Shown: positions 50,001 through 58,817 of the stretch, piece after piece
Layout: the number at the start of each line of letters is the position of its first letter
Position numbering within the stretch: position 1 is the stretch's first letter
Assembly: GCF_000407485.1 (NCBI RefSeq)
Contig: NZ_ASWD01000005.1
Span: 62,001 to 126,000 of the forward strand
Direction: 5' to 3'
DNA from: Enterococcus pallens ATCC BAA-351
GTDB taxonomy: Bacteria; Bacillota; Bacilli; Lactobacillales; Enterococcaceae
Length of the DNA stretch: 64,000 nucleotides
The notes under the pieces: generated by a model
The model's input: the letters and a program-made list of their open reading frames with translations, nothing else
Database searches by the model: none
What the model was told of the DNA's origin: nothing
Translations under genes and position numbers: made by a program

Positions 50001-50633
50001 CTAGTCAACAATTTTGATCCCTAATCCGGCTGCAATGATCAACGCCTGTTCTTGATTGACAATTAAATCCTTCAATCGATCCTGCGAGAGCATGATTCGT
50101 TCAAATTCGTTGCTAGAAAAATCTAAGCCAGTCATTCTGACATTCATCCAGTTGCTGTTAGTTAACTCATTATGTTCAATAAACAAATGCTTCCAAGTAA
50201 TCTCGAAAAACTCACTATCGTTTAGCTGACAATGATCAAACTGAACATTTTTTAGATTAGTCCCACTAAATGAAGCAAAATTGGCAATGCAATTGCTGAA
50301 GCGACAATCTCTCAAATAACTTTCAGCGAAATTGGTTCCCGTCAGCTTACATTGATCAAAGACTACTTGATGGAAGCTGCCTCCAATCCAGTCAAGATTA
50401 GACAAGTCACATTTTTCAAAGATGACGTTGTTGCATTCAACACGCTCTAACCGAGTACGTTGCATAGTAATCTTCTTTAGCTTTGAACCACGAATCATCA
50501 AGTTTCGGGCAGTCAAATAGCTGTAGTCCATTTCATTAATATCGATTCCTTCAAAGGTAGCTTCATCTTCTAAATAGAAATCATTTGTAAAATGGTTAGG
50601 TAAAATAGGGTGTGCCGGTCGGTTCTTTTTCAT
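50001..50633 (-). CDS. Qnr-like pentapeptide-repeat protein
   Basis: 210 residues of A(D/N)LxX-like pentapeptide repeats (for example CDLSNLDWIGGSFHQ, CKLTGTNFAESYLRDC, ELTNSNWMNVRMTGLDFS), which fold as a right-handed beta helix that mimics DNA. Length and the blocks GTNFAESYL and SEFFEITWKHL recall EfsQnr of E. faecalis, which protects gyrase from quinolones. A protective role is likely by family but is not shown by sequence. Confidence 0.82.
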   Translation of the reverse strand: MKKNRPAHPILPNHFTNDFYLEDEATFEGIDINEMDYSYLTARNLMIRGSKLKKITMQRTRLERVECNNVIFEKCDLSNLDWIGGSFHQVVFDQCKLTGTNFAESYLRDCRFSNCIANFASFSGTNLKNVQFDHCQLNDSEFFEITWKHLFIEHNELTNSNWMNVRMTGLDFSSNEFERIMLSQDRLKDLIVNQEQALIIAAGLGIKIVD

Positions 50634-50970
50634 GCAAGCTCTCCTTTTATTAATCTGAGTGAACCTGAGCTGCTAGAACAAGTGTCAGGAGGTTTGATAG
50701 AACGATCCTTTGTTAGTGCTTGAACACTTTCATTCAAAATCCGACTTCTCCAGTTGCCGTTTTAGCTTCACTCAATTTTTTTACATGCTCGTGATTAGTA
50801 TATCAGTTCCAGTTATTCGCTAAAATCTTTTTCTATATAATCAATGCATTAGCAGTATCTTTCTGACTAACTATTTCGTGATTTACTTCAGTATAAATTG
50901 TCGCAAACAAGTCGCCTTCAATTATTTGCCTAACATTCATCTAACACACTAGGACTGCTTACTCCTTTCA
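50634..50970. other. intergenic region
   Basis: 337 bases, AT-rich, no supported gene. It should contain the minus-strand promoter of the Qnr-like gene. Confidence 0.4.
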
Positions 50971-51402
50971 TTAGCCTTCTTCATAATAGAAAACTTCTAA
51001 ACGAATGCCATTAGGATCTTCGAAAAAGACAGCGTAATAATTGGGAGCAATTTTGTCATAATAGCGCGCTTCATTATGCAATATTGTTACGTCAAGCTGG
51101 CTGAGCTCTTCATAAAAATCATCAATTGCTTGTTTTGATTCAGCAGCGAAAGCAAAATGTTGAATAGCTTTTGGTGTTCTCACATCGATGTGCTGATTTT
51201 TCAACTCCGTTTTCGGAGAGCAAATTGCGAAATCCAAATCTTCATGCATATACTCAACCACTGACATGTCCATATGCGGTAAATCACCTTTGTATTTGTG
51301 AGTAATATCCCATCCAAGAATTGTAAACAGTTGATCATAAAACCTTTCAGATACTGCTATGTCTTCAACTGTAATATGTAAATGATGAAAACGATAGGTC
51401 AT
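50971..51402 (-). CDS. VOC (glyoxalase/bleomycin-resistance) family protein
   Basis: 143 residues: HHLHITVEDIAVSERFYDQLF is the N-terminal half of a vicinal-oxygen-chelate fold, and NYYAVFFEDPNGIRLEVFYYE the C-terminal half. Metal-ligand His and Glu positions are present (H7/H9 area and the final LEVF Glu). Substrate unknown. The start overlaps the end of the DUF2087 regulator only in a longer alternative; the ATG at 51402 has AGGGGAG upstream. Confidence 0.85.
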   Translation of the reverse strand: MTYRFHHLHITVEDIAVSERFYDQLFTILGWDITHKYKGDLPHMDMSVVEYMHEDLDFAICSPKTELKNQHIDVRTPKAIQHFAFAAESKQAIDDFYEELSQLDVTILHNEARYYDKIAPNYYAVFFEDPNGIRLEVFYYEEG

Positions 51403-51418
51403 CGCCAACTCCCCTTTC

Positions 51419-52129
51419 TTAATCAACTACCCAATAACTTTGGCCATCCTTGGTTCGATTCATAAAACCATATTCAATTAAATAGCGTCTTAAAGTGACA
51501 AAGTCCTCGTTAACCAGCTGCAATATTTCATTCACCGCTGCTTCTGAATAATTTTTACTTGTATCGAATCGTTCGACAATTTTTGTTAAGACGATCACCT
51601 TGCGTTTTTCCTTACTAGGTAACGACGTTAAACGGCCTTCTTCGGTAAAATAAGTAGCCAAGACCTTATTGCGTTCTTCTGGAGTAATGTGGTAACGTTC
51701 ATCAATCATTCGTGCTCCCCGATGAGGCGGGATAAACGGCTCTTCGTTAAGCAAGCTCATAATACTAAGAAAAACTTTGGCTTGCTTTTCTTTTTCCCGT
51801 AATTTAAAACGATGATTTCTGACCGTAGAAGTCGAAATGCCCATTCGTTGCGCGATTACTGAATCGCTTAGCTTACGAGCGAAAAGCTCTAAAATCTCTT
51901 GTTGAATCTCACTTAGTCCGCTGATTTCTTTGCGTTGAGCGATTAACGAGCCTAATGCTCCAGCATGCTCAGTATTTAAATGATGAATCATAGCTCGTTG
52001 TGCTACTGCTTGTTTATCATCAATCGGATAGATGTACCCCTCCTCGTATTGCTGCTTGCAATATAAACAACTGAATATTCCGGCTTGATAACGATAACCG
52101 TTTTGGTAATCCTCGATAGTTTCATCCAT
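51419..52129 (-). CDS. DUF2087 transcriptional regulator with zinc-finger-like and HTH domains
   Basis: 236 residues. An N-terminal CLYC ... HHLNTEH cluster could bind zinc, a LuxR-type helix-turn-helix follows (LARKLSDSVIAQRMGISTSTVRNHRFKLRE, about 85-115), and DUF2087 ends the chain (TSLPSKEKRKVIVLTKIVERFD then LRRYLIEYGFMNRTKDG). The ATG at 52129 has CCAGGA upstream; a longer start at 52144 is possible. It is the first gene before the VOC protein and is the likely regulator of it. Effector unknown. Confidence 0.83.
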   Translation of the reverse strand: MDETIEDYQNGYRYQAGIFSCLYCKQQYEEGYIYPIDDKQAVAQRAMIHHLNTEHAGALGSLIAQRKEISGLSEIQQEILELFARKLSDSVIAQRMGISTSTVRNHRFKLREKEKQAKVFLSIMSLLNEEPFIPPHRGARMIDERYHITPEERNKVLATYFTEEGRLTSLPSKEKRKVIVLTKIVERFDTSKNYSEAAVNEILQLVNEDFVTLRRYLIEYGFMNRTKDGQSYWVVD

Positions 52130-52276
52130 TATTCCTGGCTCCATTCTAATTCATCTATCTATAGACTAACATATTATTATTTTGTTTACAAATAGATAAA
52201 CATATCGGTGGATAAGCATTTGTTTATCGCGATTTTAGATTGTATGTCATACTAAAGAAAAGAAAGAGGTGATCAG

Positions 52277-53707
52277 ATGACTTCTGTAATGTGGTTTCGT
52301 CGCGATTTACGTTTAGAGGATAACACTGCGTTGTATCATGCTTTCGAAGATTCGGATGAGGTTGTCTTGCTTTTTCAAGTGAATCCCCAGCAGTTTTTAA
52401 AAGATAGCACAAATCATCAAGCTTTTTTTGCTAGTGTTGCTCATTTTCAGCTATCGGTAAATAAACAGCTGCATTTGCAAATTTTATATGGTGATCTAGC
52501 AGAAAGCTTTAATAAACTTAAGAAGACTTTGAAAGACTGGGATCGGATTTATTTTAATTATGATGAGCGTGGCTTTGGCGCAGAGCGTGACCATAAGATG
52601 CGCGCGTTTTTTAAAGAAAATAAGATTATCGTACATGATTATTTAGACCATCACCTACATGGCGCTAAAGAAATTAGAAATCAAAGTGGTGATTCCTACA
52701 AAGTATTTACCCCTTACTATAATCAATGGAAGCAATTGTCTAAACCAACACCTATAAAAGTGAATTTAAAAGCTGAAAAGGTATTAAAAGATCCATTGTT
52801 TCCAGAAGATGAGGAAAAATTTGCTGAATTATGCGAGGCTCTCCCAGACGAACCTCTTTATAAATTGGGAACAAGCGCTGCGAAAGAGCAATTAGAGCAT
52901 TTTATTTTAGAAGATGTCATGGATTATACGAAAGCGCGGGATATTCCTGCACAAGATCGAACGAGTCGCCTCTCCCCTTATTTACGAACTGGAGAACTTT
53001 CGATTCGAACGGTTTGGCAAAAACTGCAGGAAACTGAAGATAGTGAAGGAAAGCGAACCTTTGAAAAAGAGCTATGCTGGCGTGACTTTTATAATATGAT
53101 TTATGCTGCTAATCCCAAACAAAAGCAGCAGCCAATTCAAGCAAATTTTCAGTTTGTTCAATGGAATGACGATGCCGATTCTCTTAAGAAATGGCAGCAA
53201 GGACAAACCGGTTATCCGATTGTTGATGCGGCCATGCGTCAGTTAAATCAAACAGGTTGGATGCACAACCGTTTAAGAATGATTGTGGCTTCTTTTCTGA
53301 CGAAGGACTTGCTGATTGATTGGCGAAAGGGAGAAAAATACTTCCAAAAAAGTTTGATTGACTATGATCCTGCAAGTAATATTGGTGGCTGGCAATGGGC
53401 TGCTTCTACCGGAACGGATGCTGTACCTTATTTTCGTATCTTTAATCCAACCATTCAGTCGGAAAGATTTGATCCTTCGGGGGAATTTATTCGCAAATAC
53501 GTTCCAGAATTAAAGAATTTGCCAGATAAACTGATTCATCAGCCGGAAAAAATGTCTGACGAACAGCAGTCAGACTATGGTGTTTTTTTAGGTGAAGACT
53601 ATCCGGCGCCTATGGTTAATCATAAAGAAGCACGTCGCAAAGCGCTATCTGCTTATGAAGGCAGTCGAGAATTTGCTAAAGAAGCTCCAGGTTTTGATAA
53701 AGACTAA
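52277..53707 (+). CDS. phrB: deoxyribodipyrimidine photolyase
   Basis: 476 residues of the cryptochrome/photolyase family: an N-terminal antenna domain (MWFRRDLRLEDN), then the FAD-binding domain with DRTSRLSPYLRTGELSIR, CWRDFYNMI, GYPIVDAAMRQL, GWMHNRLRMIVASFL and WQWAASTGTD. This is the class I CPD photolyase pattern, repairing cyclobutane dimers in blue light. An AGAGGTG site precedes the ATG. Confidence 0.93.
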   Translation: MTSVMWFRRDLRLEDNTALYHAFEDSDEVVLLFQVNPQQFLKDSTNHQAFFASVAHFQLSVNKQLHLQILYGDLAESFNKLKKTLKDWDRIYFNYDERGFGAERDHKMRAFFKENKIIVHDYLDHHLHGAKEIRNQSGDSYKVFTPYYNQWKQLSKPTPIKVNLKAEKVLKDPLFPEDEEKFAELCEALPDEPLYKLGTSAAKEQLEHFILEDVMDYTKARDIPAQDRTSRLSPYLRTGELSIRTVWQKLQETEDSEGKRTFEKELCWRDFYNMIYAANPKQKQQPIQANFQFVQWNDDADSLKKWQQGQTGYPIVDAAMRQLNQTGWMHNRLRMIVASFLTKDLLIDWRKGEKYFQKSLIDYDPASNIGGWQWAASTGTDAVPYFRIFNPTIQSERFDPSGEFIRKYVPELKNLPDKLIHQPEKMSDEQQSDYGVFLGEDYPAPMVNHKEARRKALSAYEGSREFAKEAPGFDKD

Positions 53708-53711
53708 GCGC

Positions 53712-53748
53712 AAGCCGCTGAATTCCTAACTGGAGTTCAGCGGCTTTT
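53712..53748 (+). terminator. phrB terminator
   Basis: A perfect 11-bp stem (53712-53722 with 53736-53746), followed by T-rich sequence. Confidence 0.82.
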
Positions 53749-54549
53749 ATACAGCATTAATTCAGTTGGATAACCCATTTCGACTATTTTTTTGTATGGT
53801 CTAAAACCGCTGGCAATTAGCCGCTGTCTTTCCCCAATATCCAGTTTGTCTTTTTCTCTAAAGGTAGTTGTCGACAGAGTTTCTCGATCTAAACTTTTCA
53901 ATTTAAATAGTTCGCGTAATAGCCGTACTTCAATCTCCTGGTTCCATAAAAACGGTAAGGAGGATAAACCATCTATTCGATTATTAGACTGGTCATAAAT
54001 CAATAAACCGATAACTACATCTTCAGAGGTAGCTATCCATACATGCTTTTTTTGCAGCCGCTGTTTAACAGTGTAATAAAAACTATGCTCTTCATAATAA
54101 GGAAACGCCCATTGAATATGTTCCATATAGATAGCTAATTGATGGAGGTCTTCCATTTGTGCTAAACGAATAATACTTTGATGAGGGGAACGATAAAGTA
54201 TTCGCTTGGTTGCACCTACCAATCCAAAGGGTCTTTTTTGCTGACGAAACTGGCTGGGACTGACCTTGTAAATTTCTCTAAAGGCTTTGCTAAAGGACTG
54301 CTGATTTTGATAACCACTTGCTAACGCTACATTCATAATCGGTTGATCATTGTTTAATAAACTTAAAGCGGCTTCGTGTAATCGCCGCTTTTTAATATAG
54401 TCATAAAGCCTCCAATTAGTTGCCGCTGAAAACTCATGCTGCAAATGATATTTTGAATAATGCAGCTGTTGAGCTAACTTATCTAAAGAAATAGGTTGAT
54501 TTAGATGCTCATCAACATACTGTTCAATAATTGTAACCAGCTTACTCAA
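53737..54549 (-). CDS. AraC-type regulator fused to a GNAT-like domain
   Basis: 270 residues. Two AraC helix-turn-helix motifs fill the first 100 (LDKLAQQLHYSKYHLQHEF and IMNVALASGYQNQQSFSKAFREIYKVSPSQFR). The rest looks like an N-acetyltransferase fold (RLAQMEDLHQLAIYMEHI and VWIATSEDVVIGLLIYDQ). It overlaps helD by four bases, so the two are probably made together. A possible AraC-type sensor in the GNAT part is inference. Confidence 0.8.
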   Translation of the reverse strand: MSKLVTIIEQYVDEHLNQPISLDKLAQQLHYSKYHLQHEFSAATNWRLYDYIKKRRLHEAALSLLNNDQPIMNVALASGYQNQQSFSKAFREIYKVSPSQFRQQKRPFGLVGATKRILYRSPHQSIIRLAQMEDLHQLAIYMEHIQWAFPYYEEHSFYYTVKQRLQKKHVWIATSEDVVIGLLIYDQSNNRIDGLSSLPFLWNQEIEVRLLRELFKLKSLDRETLSTTTFREKDKLDIGERQRLIASGFRPYKKIVEMGYPTELMLYKSR

Positions 54550-56543
54550 GAGGCACCTCTTTCTATTAATACTAAATGATGGATTGCGCGTGTGGCCGCA
54601 ACAAACAATTGTTGTCGTCCAGCTTGGCCTGAAAAGTTCTCCGATTGACTATCTAAGATCATTACTGCATCAAATTCTAATCCCTTGGCTGTACTAACAC
54701 CACATAGATAAGTTCCCGTCTTTTCCAGTGTTTGATTGTTGTCTAGCAGCAAAGTAACTGCAAACAAGTTTTTCAATTCCTCATACCATTTTTGTGCCTG
54801 CTGTCTGTTTTTTGTAATTAAAGCAATTGTTTTAAAACAAGCTTTTAATGAGAACATTTTTCTTTGAATCGTGTCGACTGCTTCGTCGTATTTAACTTGC
54901 AGCACTTCTGGAGTAGTTCCGTGACGAACAACTGGTTCAATCTGCTGATCAAAGATTAAACGCTTAGCAAAAGTCATAATTTCATAGGTGGAACGATAAC
55001 TTTTGTTAAGTTGTACTAAGTCAGCCTTTGAGAAAACCTTTTGAAGTTGCTCAAGATTCATAGAATTCGCGACTGTTAATTGCTGACTGTAATCACCAAC
55101 TAACAATTTTTGACAGGGGAATAACTCCTGAATTACCTGCAGCTGCAAATACGTATAATCTTGAATTTCATCAATAACGACATACTTATTCTCCTTAAAA
55201 ACTAGTTTCTTATCAAAAAAAGAGTGAATATAAGCCAATGGAAATAGATCAGAAAAGCTAAACCTTTTCGTTGGTTGAATCCCTTGTTTGATTAGAAAGG
55301 CATCATAAAGAGCATTGCTAGAACGATAAGCCAGTAATTTCATCAATTTCTTATTAAGCTGTCCTTTTGTAGGCACTCGTTTTGGTCGGAATGGCTTACT
55401 CTTTATATCTTCTATTATATCATTGGCAATTAGCTCAAGCCGAACAATAATTGGTTGACGATGGTAGGCTAGAAAACGTCTATTTAAATAAGTAGGAGAA
55501 AATTCATAACCGGCAATTTCTAATGATTCTGTCTGAAAAATACATTGCTCAACCTCAGTCAAAAAGTCTTTCAATTCTTTAAAGCTGTTTGTCAAAGCTA
55601 GATAATCGACTCTTTCAGGCAGCTTCCCTGCTATTGCTTGTTCCATTTCCTCTAACCGAGAGATCACTGCAGTTTGTTGAGTCACCTGTTCCATCAGCAA
55701 ATCAATACTCCATTCATTCACTGGCTCCTCCCCAAGTTCTGGCAGTACTTCAGAAATATAAGTGCCAAAAACTCGATTGGGAGAAACAATTGTAATTTGT
55801 TCCGAAGAAAGTCGTTCTCGCTCCTGATATAAAAGAAAAGCAATGCGATGCAAGGCGATTGACGTTTTTCCAGACCCTGCTACGCCATGAACAATTAAAT
55901 CCCTGTGGTTCTTAGATCGGATAATTTGATTCTGCTCTTTTTGAATAGTACCGATGATAGTAGACATTCGTCCACTTTGTTGCGTACTCAACTCTTTTTG
56001 CAAAATGTCATCAAAAATGGTTGTTTGAGTATCCAATACGTAGTCAAGCTTGCCGTTTTTAAATTTTATTTGTCTTTTTCCGGTGATTGCTCCACTTACC
56101 GAACCGTTTGGCGCTTCATAATTGGCTGAACCAAAATCAAAGTCATAGAAAAGACTGGCTATCGGAGCTCGCCAATCATAAATTAATAGTTGATTCTGCT
56201 CATTAGAAAAGGAAAAGCGACCAATATATATAGGCTCTGTTTCCACTTCGCCATCAAAAAGAAAATCTACCCGAGTAAAATATGGATTAATTAATTGCTT
56301 TTGCAGTTTTTCTAATTGATGAAACGTGATAGAACCAGCTGCTACCTGTTGTTCCTGCAAACAAATATTGGCAAACATCTCATGAGGATCAATCTCTCCT
56401 TTATAATTAACGAGATATGCTTGAAATTGCTGTAATTCCTTAGAGGCTGATGTTAATGAATCCGTCCAAAATCTTTGCTGTGACAACATCTGTTGTTTAA
56501 TTTGCTGCCAATTCTGCTGTTCTTCCTTTTCAATTCTATTCAT
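54546..56543 (-). CDS. helD: HelD-like UvrD/Rep helicase (RNA polymerase recycling factor)
   Basis: 665 residues from the ATG at 56543, which is preceded by AAGGAGTGA. Superfamily 1 motifs: Walker A GVAGSGKTSIALHRIA (about 225-240), a DE box VVIDEIQDYTYLQLQ, QLNKSYRSTYEI, and a final GLEFDAVMILD/QLFVAATRAIHHLVL pair. HelD removes stalled RNA polymerase from DNA in Bacillota. The N-terminal coiled-coil arm (residues 1-70) is typical. It may instead be a general HelD-type paralogue. Confidence 0.86.
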   Translation of the reverse strand: MNRIEKEEQQNWQQIKQQMLSQQRFWTDSLTSASKELQQFQAYLVNYKGEIDPHEMFANICLQEQQVAAGSITFHQLEKLQKQLINPYFTRVDFLFDGEVETEPIYIGRFSFSNEQNQLLIYDWRAPIASLFYDFDFGSANYEAPNGSVSGAITGKRQIKFKNGKLDYVLDTQTTIFDDILQKELSTQQSGRMSTIIGTIQKEQNQIIRSKNHRDLIVHGVAGSGKTSIALHRIAFLLYQERERLSSEQITIVSPNRVFGTYISEVLPELGEEPVNEWSIDLLMEQVTQQTAVISRLEEMEQAIAGKLPERVDYLALTNSFKELKDFLTEVEQCIFQTESLEIAGYEFSPTYLNRRFLAYHRQPIIVRLELIANDIIEDIKSKPFRPKRVPTKGQLNKKLMKLLAYRSSNALYDAFLIKQGIQPTKRFSFSDLFPLAYIHSFFDKKLVFKENKYVVIDEIQDYTYLQLQVIQELFPCQKLLVGDYSQQLTVANSMNLEQLQKVFSKADLVQLNKSYRSTYEIMTFAKRLIFDQQIEPVVRHGTTPEVLQVKYDEAVDTIQRKMFSLKACFKTIALITKNRQQAQKWYEELKNLFAVTLLLDNNQTLEKTGTYLCGVSTAKGLEFDAVMILDSQSENFSGQAGRQQLFVAATRAIHHLVLIERGAS

Positions 56544-56625
56544 GATCCAGTCACTCCTTTTAGTCACATCAATCATTCATTATAAAGGAAGAATCAGCAT
56601 CAGTTTTGTCCAATCATGCGATCTT

Positions 56626-57129
56626 TTAATGCTCCAAATTTTGATAAAAATCTACTAGCTGTTTTTTTCGTTCGGCGGCTAATTGTTTTTTAGGTATTCC
56701 TTGAATTGCTCCTTCAATACCATAAAGCATATTCAAACAGGCTCCGGCATCTCGCTGAATCCGAATCTTTAAAAAAACTGACTCGGTGCCCATATTAATT
56801 AAATCCTCATAAGATTTGATACCGATTGCATTTAAATGTTCAGCTAATACCTTCCCAACATTAGGTAAATGTTGTAAATCTGTCATTGTTGCACCTTCTC
56901 TCCAAGCTGGTAAATCCTTCATCATGGTCTCGACAACGCCAACTGCTGCCCCTTCATCAATTCCTTGGGTTCGAATAACAAACTCGATCAAATCTTTTCG
57001 TTTTTCTTCGTAGGTTTGCATCCGACCATCCGGTGCTGCACAATAGAGACAATAGCTTTTATTGATATCTCCTTGTGCATGATCCTCCGGTCTTTCCATC
57101 GGCATTCCACAGGCAATACATTGTTTCAT
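56626..57129 (-). CDS. zinc-ribbon protein with TfoX C-terminal-type domain
   Basis: 167 residues from 57129; starts at 57135 or 57138 are alternatives. A small zinc ribbon (CIACGMPM ... YCLYC) opens the chain; a helical middle follows; and the C-terminal LPNVGKVLAEHLNAIGIKSYEDLINMG with ACLNMLYGIEGA matches the TfoX/Sxy C-terminal helix-hairpin fold. Function unknown. It shares the junction with the TetR stop, so the two are co-transcribed. Confidence 0.75.
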   Translation of the reverse strand: MKQCIACGMPMERPEDHAQGDINKSYCLYCAAPDGRMQTYEEKRKDLIEFVIRTQGIDEGAAVGVVETMMKDLPAWREGATMTDLQHLPNVGKVLAEHLNAIGIKSYEDLINMGTESVFLKIRIQRDAGACLNMLYGIEGAIQGIPKKQLAAERKKQLVDFYQNLEH

Positions 57130-57134
57130 TTTCA

Positions 57135-57713
57135 TCAACCTTTCCGAATTAAGTGTAAATATCCTTCAATCCATTCTTCCTGATAACGCTGAATCACTGA
57201 GCAATTCGGTGCAAACATTGCTTTGTTTTGTAAATAGTAATGAATTATTCCAAGCCAGGTATTAAAAAGTAAATGCGGCGGTACAGTGGGAAGATGATCT
57301 TCTTGCTCTAATAAAAGTAGTAAATGAGCCGATAAAGTTGATTGGTGAGCGAACAGTTTTTCTTGGGTGATTTTAGGTAAAAGCGACATATTAGAAATTA
57401 TTTGAGTATAAAATGCTTCCTTCTTTTGTAATAAAGCCAAATGCTGTGCTAAAAATTCCTCGATAGTTCCACTATCAGCAACAACCTGATGGATACGAGT
57501 ATTCATTTTTTTGAAGAAGGTATCAATAACTGCATCAATCAAATCTTCTCGAGTAGGAAAATGTAAAAATAGTGATCCGTGGGCTACACCAGCAGCTTGA
57601 GCAATTTTACTGGTGGGAATTTGAAATCCTTCTTCAGCAAATAAACGACTAGCTGAATCAATCAGACGCGTTCTTGTTTGCCGTTTCTTCTTATCCCGCA
57701 AGGTTTCTTTCAT
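57135..57713 (-). CDS. TetR/AcrR family regulator
   Basis: 193 residues: N-terminal helix-turn-helix FQIPTSKIAQAAGVAHGSLFLHFPTREDLIDAV is the TetR signature; the C-terminal ligand domain is unclassified. The ATG at 57713 is chosen for the usual short lead before the HTH. A palindromic site, TGAGTATACACTCA, lies upstream at about 57734. It may control the zinc-ribbon gene behind it. Confidence 0.87.
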   Translation of the reverse strand: MKETLRDKKKRQTRTRLIDSASRLFAEEGFQIPTSKIAQAAGVAHGSLFLHFPTREDLIDAVIDTFFKKMNTRIHQVVADSGTIEEFLAQHLALLQKKEAFYTQIISNMSLLPKITQEKLFAHQSTLSAHLLLLLEQEDHLPTVPPHLLFNTWLGIIHYYLQNKAMFAPNCSVIQRYQEEWIEGYLHLIRKG

Positions 57714-57733
57714 CCTTTTAGCCTCCTTTAACT

Positions 57734-57747
57734 GAGTATACACTCAT
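57734..57747 (-). promoter_or_regulatory. candidate TetR operator
   Basis: TGAGTATACACTCA is a near-perfect palindrome (five-base arms TGAGT/ACTCA) about 20 bases before the TetR start, a typical self-regulation position. Confidence 0.55.
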
Positions 57748-57838
57748 TCTATTTATTAGACTTAGTTCTGTCAATTACTGTTTTCGACTTTTTCAATAAA
57801 TGGTATGATGATGATACCTATCAGAAAGAGAGTCTATT

Positions 57839-58777
57839 ATGAAAACCTGGGAAAGTATCCAACAGACCATTGATTATATCGAGGAACATCTTGATCAAGA
57901 GCTAGCCTTAACAGAATTAGCTGCAGTGGCACATCTCTCACCGTTTTATTTCCAGCGTTTGTTTAAAAGATTAGTCGGACGGCCAGTCATGGAATATGTA
58001 AAGCTCCGGCGTCTGGCGCTTTCTTGCCACTTACTCGTTACTACTCAGAAAAGAATCCTTGAAATTGCTTTAGCTGTGGGGTTCAATAGTCATGCTTATT
58101 ATACGAAAGTCTTTAAAGCAGCATATGGAATGACACCTGAGAACTACCGGATTGAACAACCTGCTTTGAATCAAATGCTTCAGCCTGATTTGACAATGAC
58201 ACAAACCGTCTTAGCAGAAAATGATTCTTATATTGCTGAAGATATGGTACTGAATATCGAGTACCGTAGAATGACTGAGCCAGAGTATTATCAAGGGATT
58301 ATTGGTCAACTGATTATTGCCAACAATATTCCAATTGGCGGGACTACTGGTATTAATCAAGCGGATGCTGTTTGGGAACAATTTCACCTGATGAAAAAAG
58401 AATTTGCAACGTATTTTGTGGGAAACATTGAATTAGGGGCTTCTTTTTTACAGGATCCAGCACTTGATCCACTTGCTCTAGAACCAACAGAGACCTTTGA
58501 TTATTTTGCTGGCGGAAAGGTTACTCAACCAAGCCATACAAATTGGGAAACATGGACAATTACTCCAGGAGAGTATATTGTATGCCGGTTTGAAGTAGCC
58601 AACACAGTTGAGATGAAAAACGCTGCTCTTGCTAAAGCTCTTAACTATTTATTGGGAACCTGGTTGCCGAGCAAACAATTGATTACTAAACCTTATTCTA
58701 TTGAAAAATATTTGTCAGCTCCCCAAGAAGCAATCGCAGTTATAGAAATATGGGTAGCACCCTTACCCATTGCATAA
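57839..58777 (+). CDS. AraC family regulator with GyrI-like effector domain
   Basis: 312 residues: AraC HTH pair (LTELAAVAHLSPFYFQRLFKRLVG and ILEIALAVGFNSHAYYTKVFKAAYG) over the first 100 residues, then a GyrI-like/effector-binding domain with EYRRMTEPEYYQGIIGQL and the final IEKYLSAPQEAIAVIEIW block. Relatives such as Rob or SoxS-like drug regulators bind hydrophobic compounds there. It is divergent from TetR and convergent with the UvrA-like gene, so the local group suggests a xenobiotic response. Confidence 0.85.
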   Translation: MKTWESIQQTIDYIEEHLDQELALTELAAVAHLSPFYFQRLFKRLVGRPVMEYVKLRRLALSCHLLVTTQKRILEIALAVGFNSHAYYTKVFKAAYGMTPENYRIEQPALNQMLQPDLTMTQTVLAENDSYIAEDMVLNIEYRRMTEPEYYQGIIGQLIIANNIPIGGTTGINQADAVWEQFHLMKKEFATYFVGNIELGASFLQDPALDPLALEPTETFDYFAGGKVTQPSHTNWETWTITPGEYIVCRFEVANTVEMKNAALAKALNYLLGTWLPSKQLITKPYSIEKYLSAPQEAIAVIEIWVAPLPIA

Positions 58778-58778
58778 A

Positions 58779-58814
58779 AGAAACCTGCCACACTGCGCGA
58801 CAGGTTTCTTTTTT
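58779..58814. terminator. terminator shared by the AraC and UvrA-like genes
   Basis: AGAAACCTG (58779-58787) pairs perfectly with CAGGTTTCT (58801-58809), with T6 on the plus strand and a shorter T-run on the minus strand. Confidence 0.85.
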
Positions 58815-58817
58815 ATT

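Noticed and set aside
50001-50633. Calling the pentapeptide protein a proven quinolone-resistance gene
   Set aside because: Resemblance to EfsQnr is from memory; sequence alone does not show resistance.
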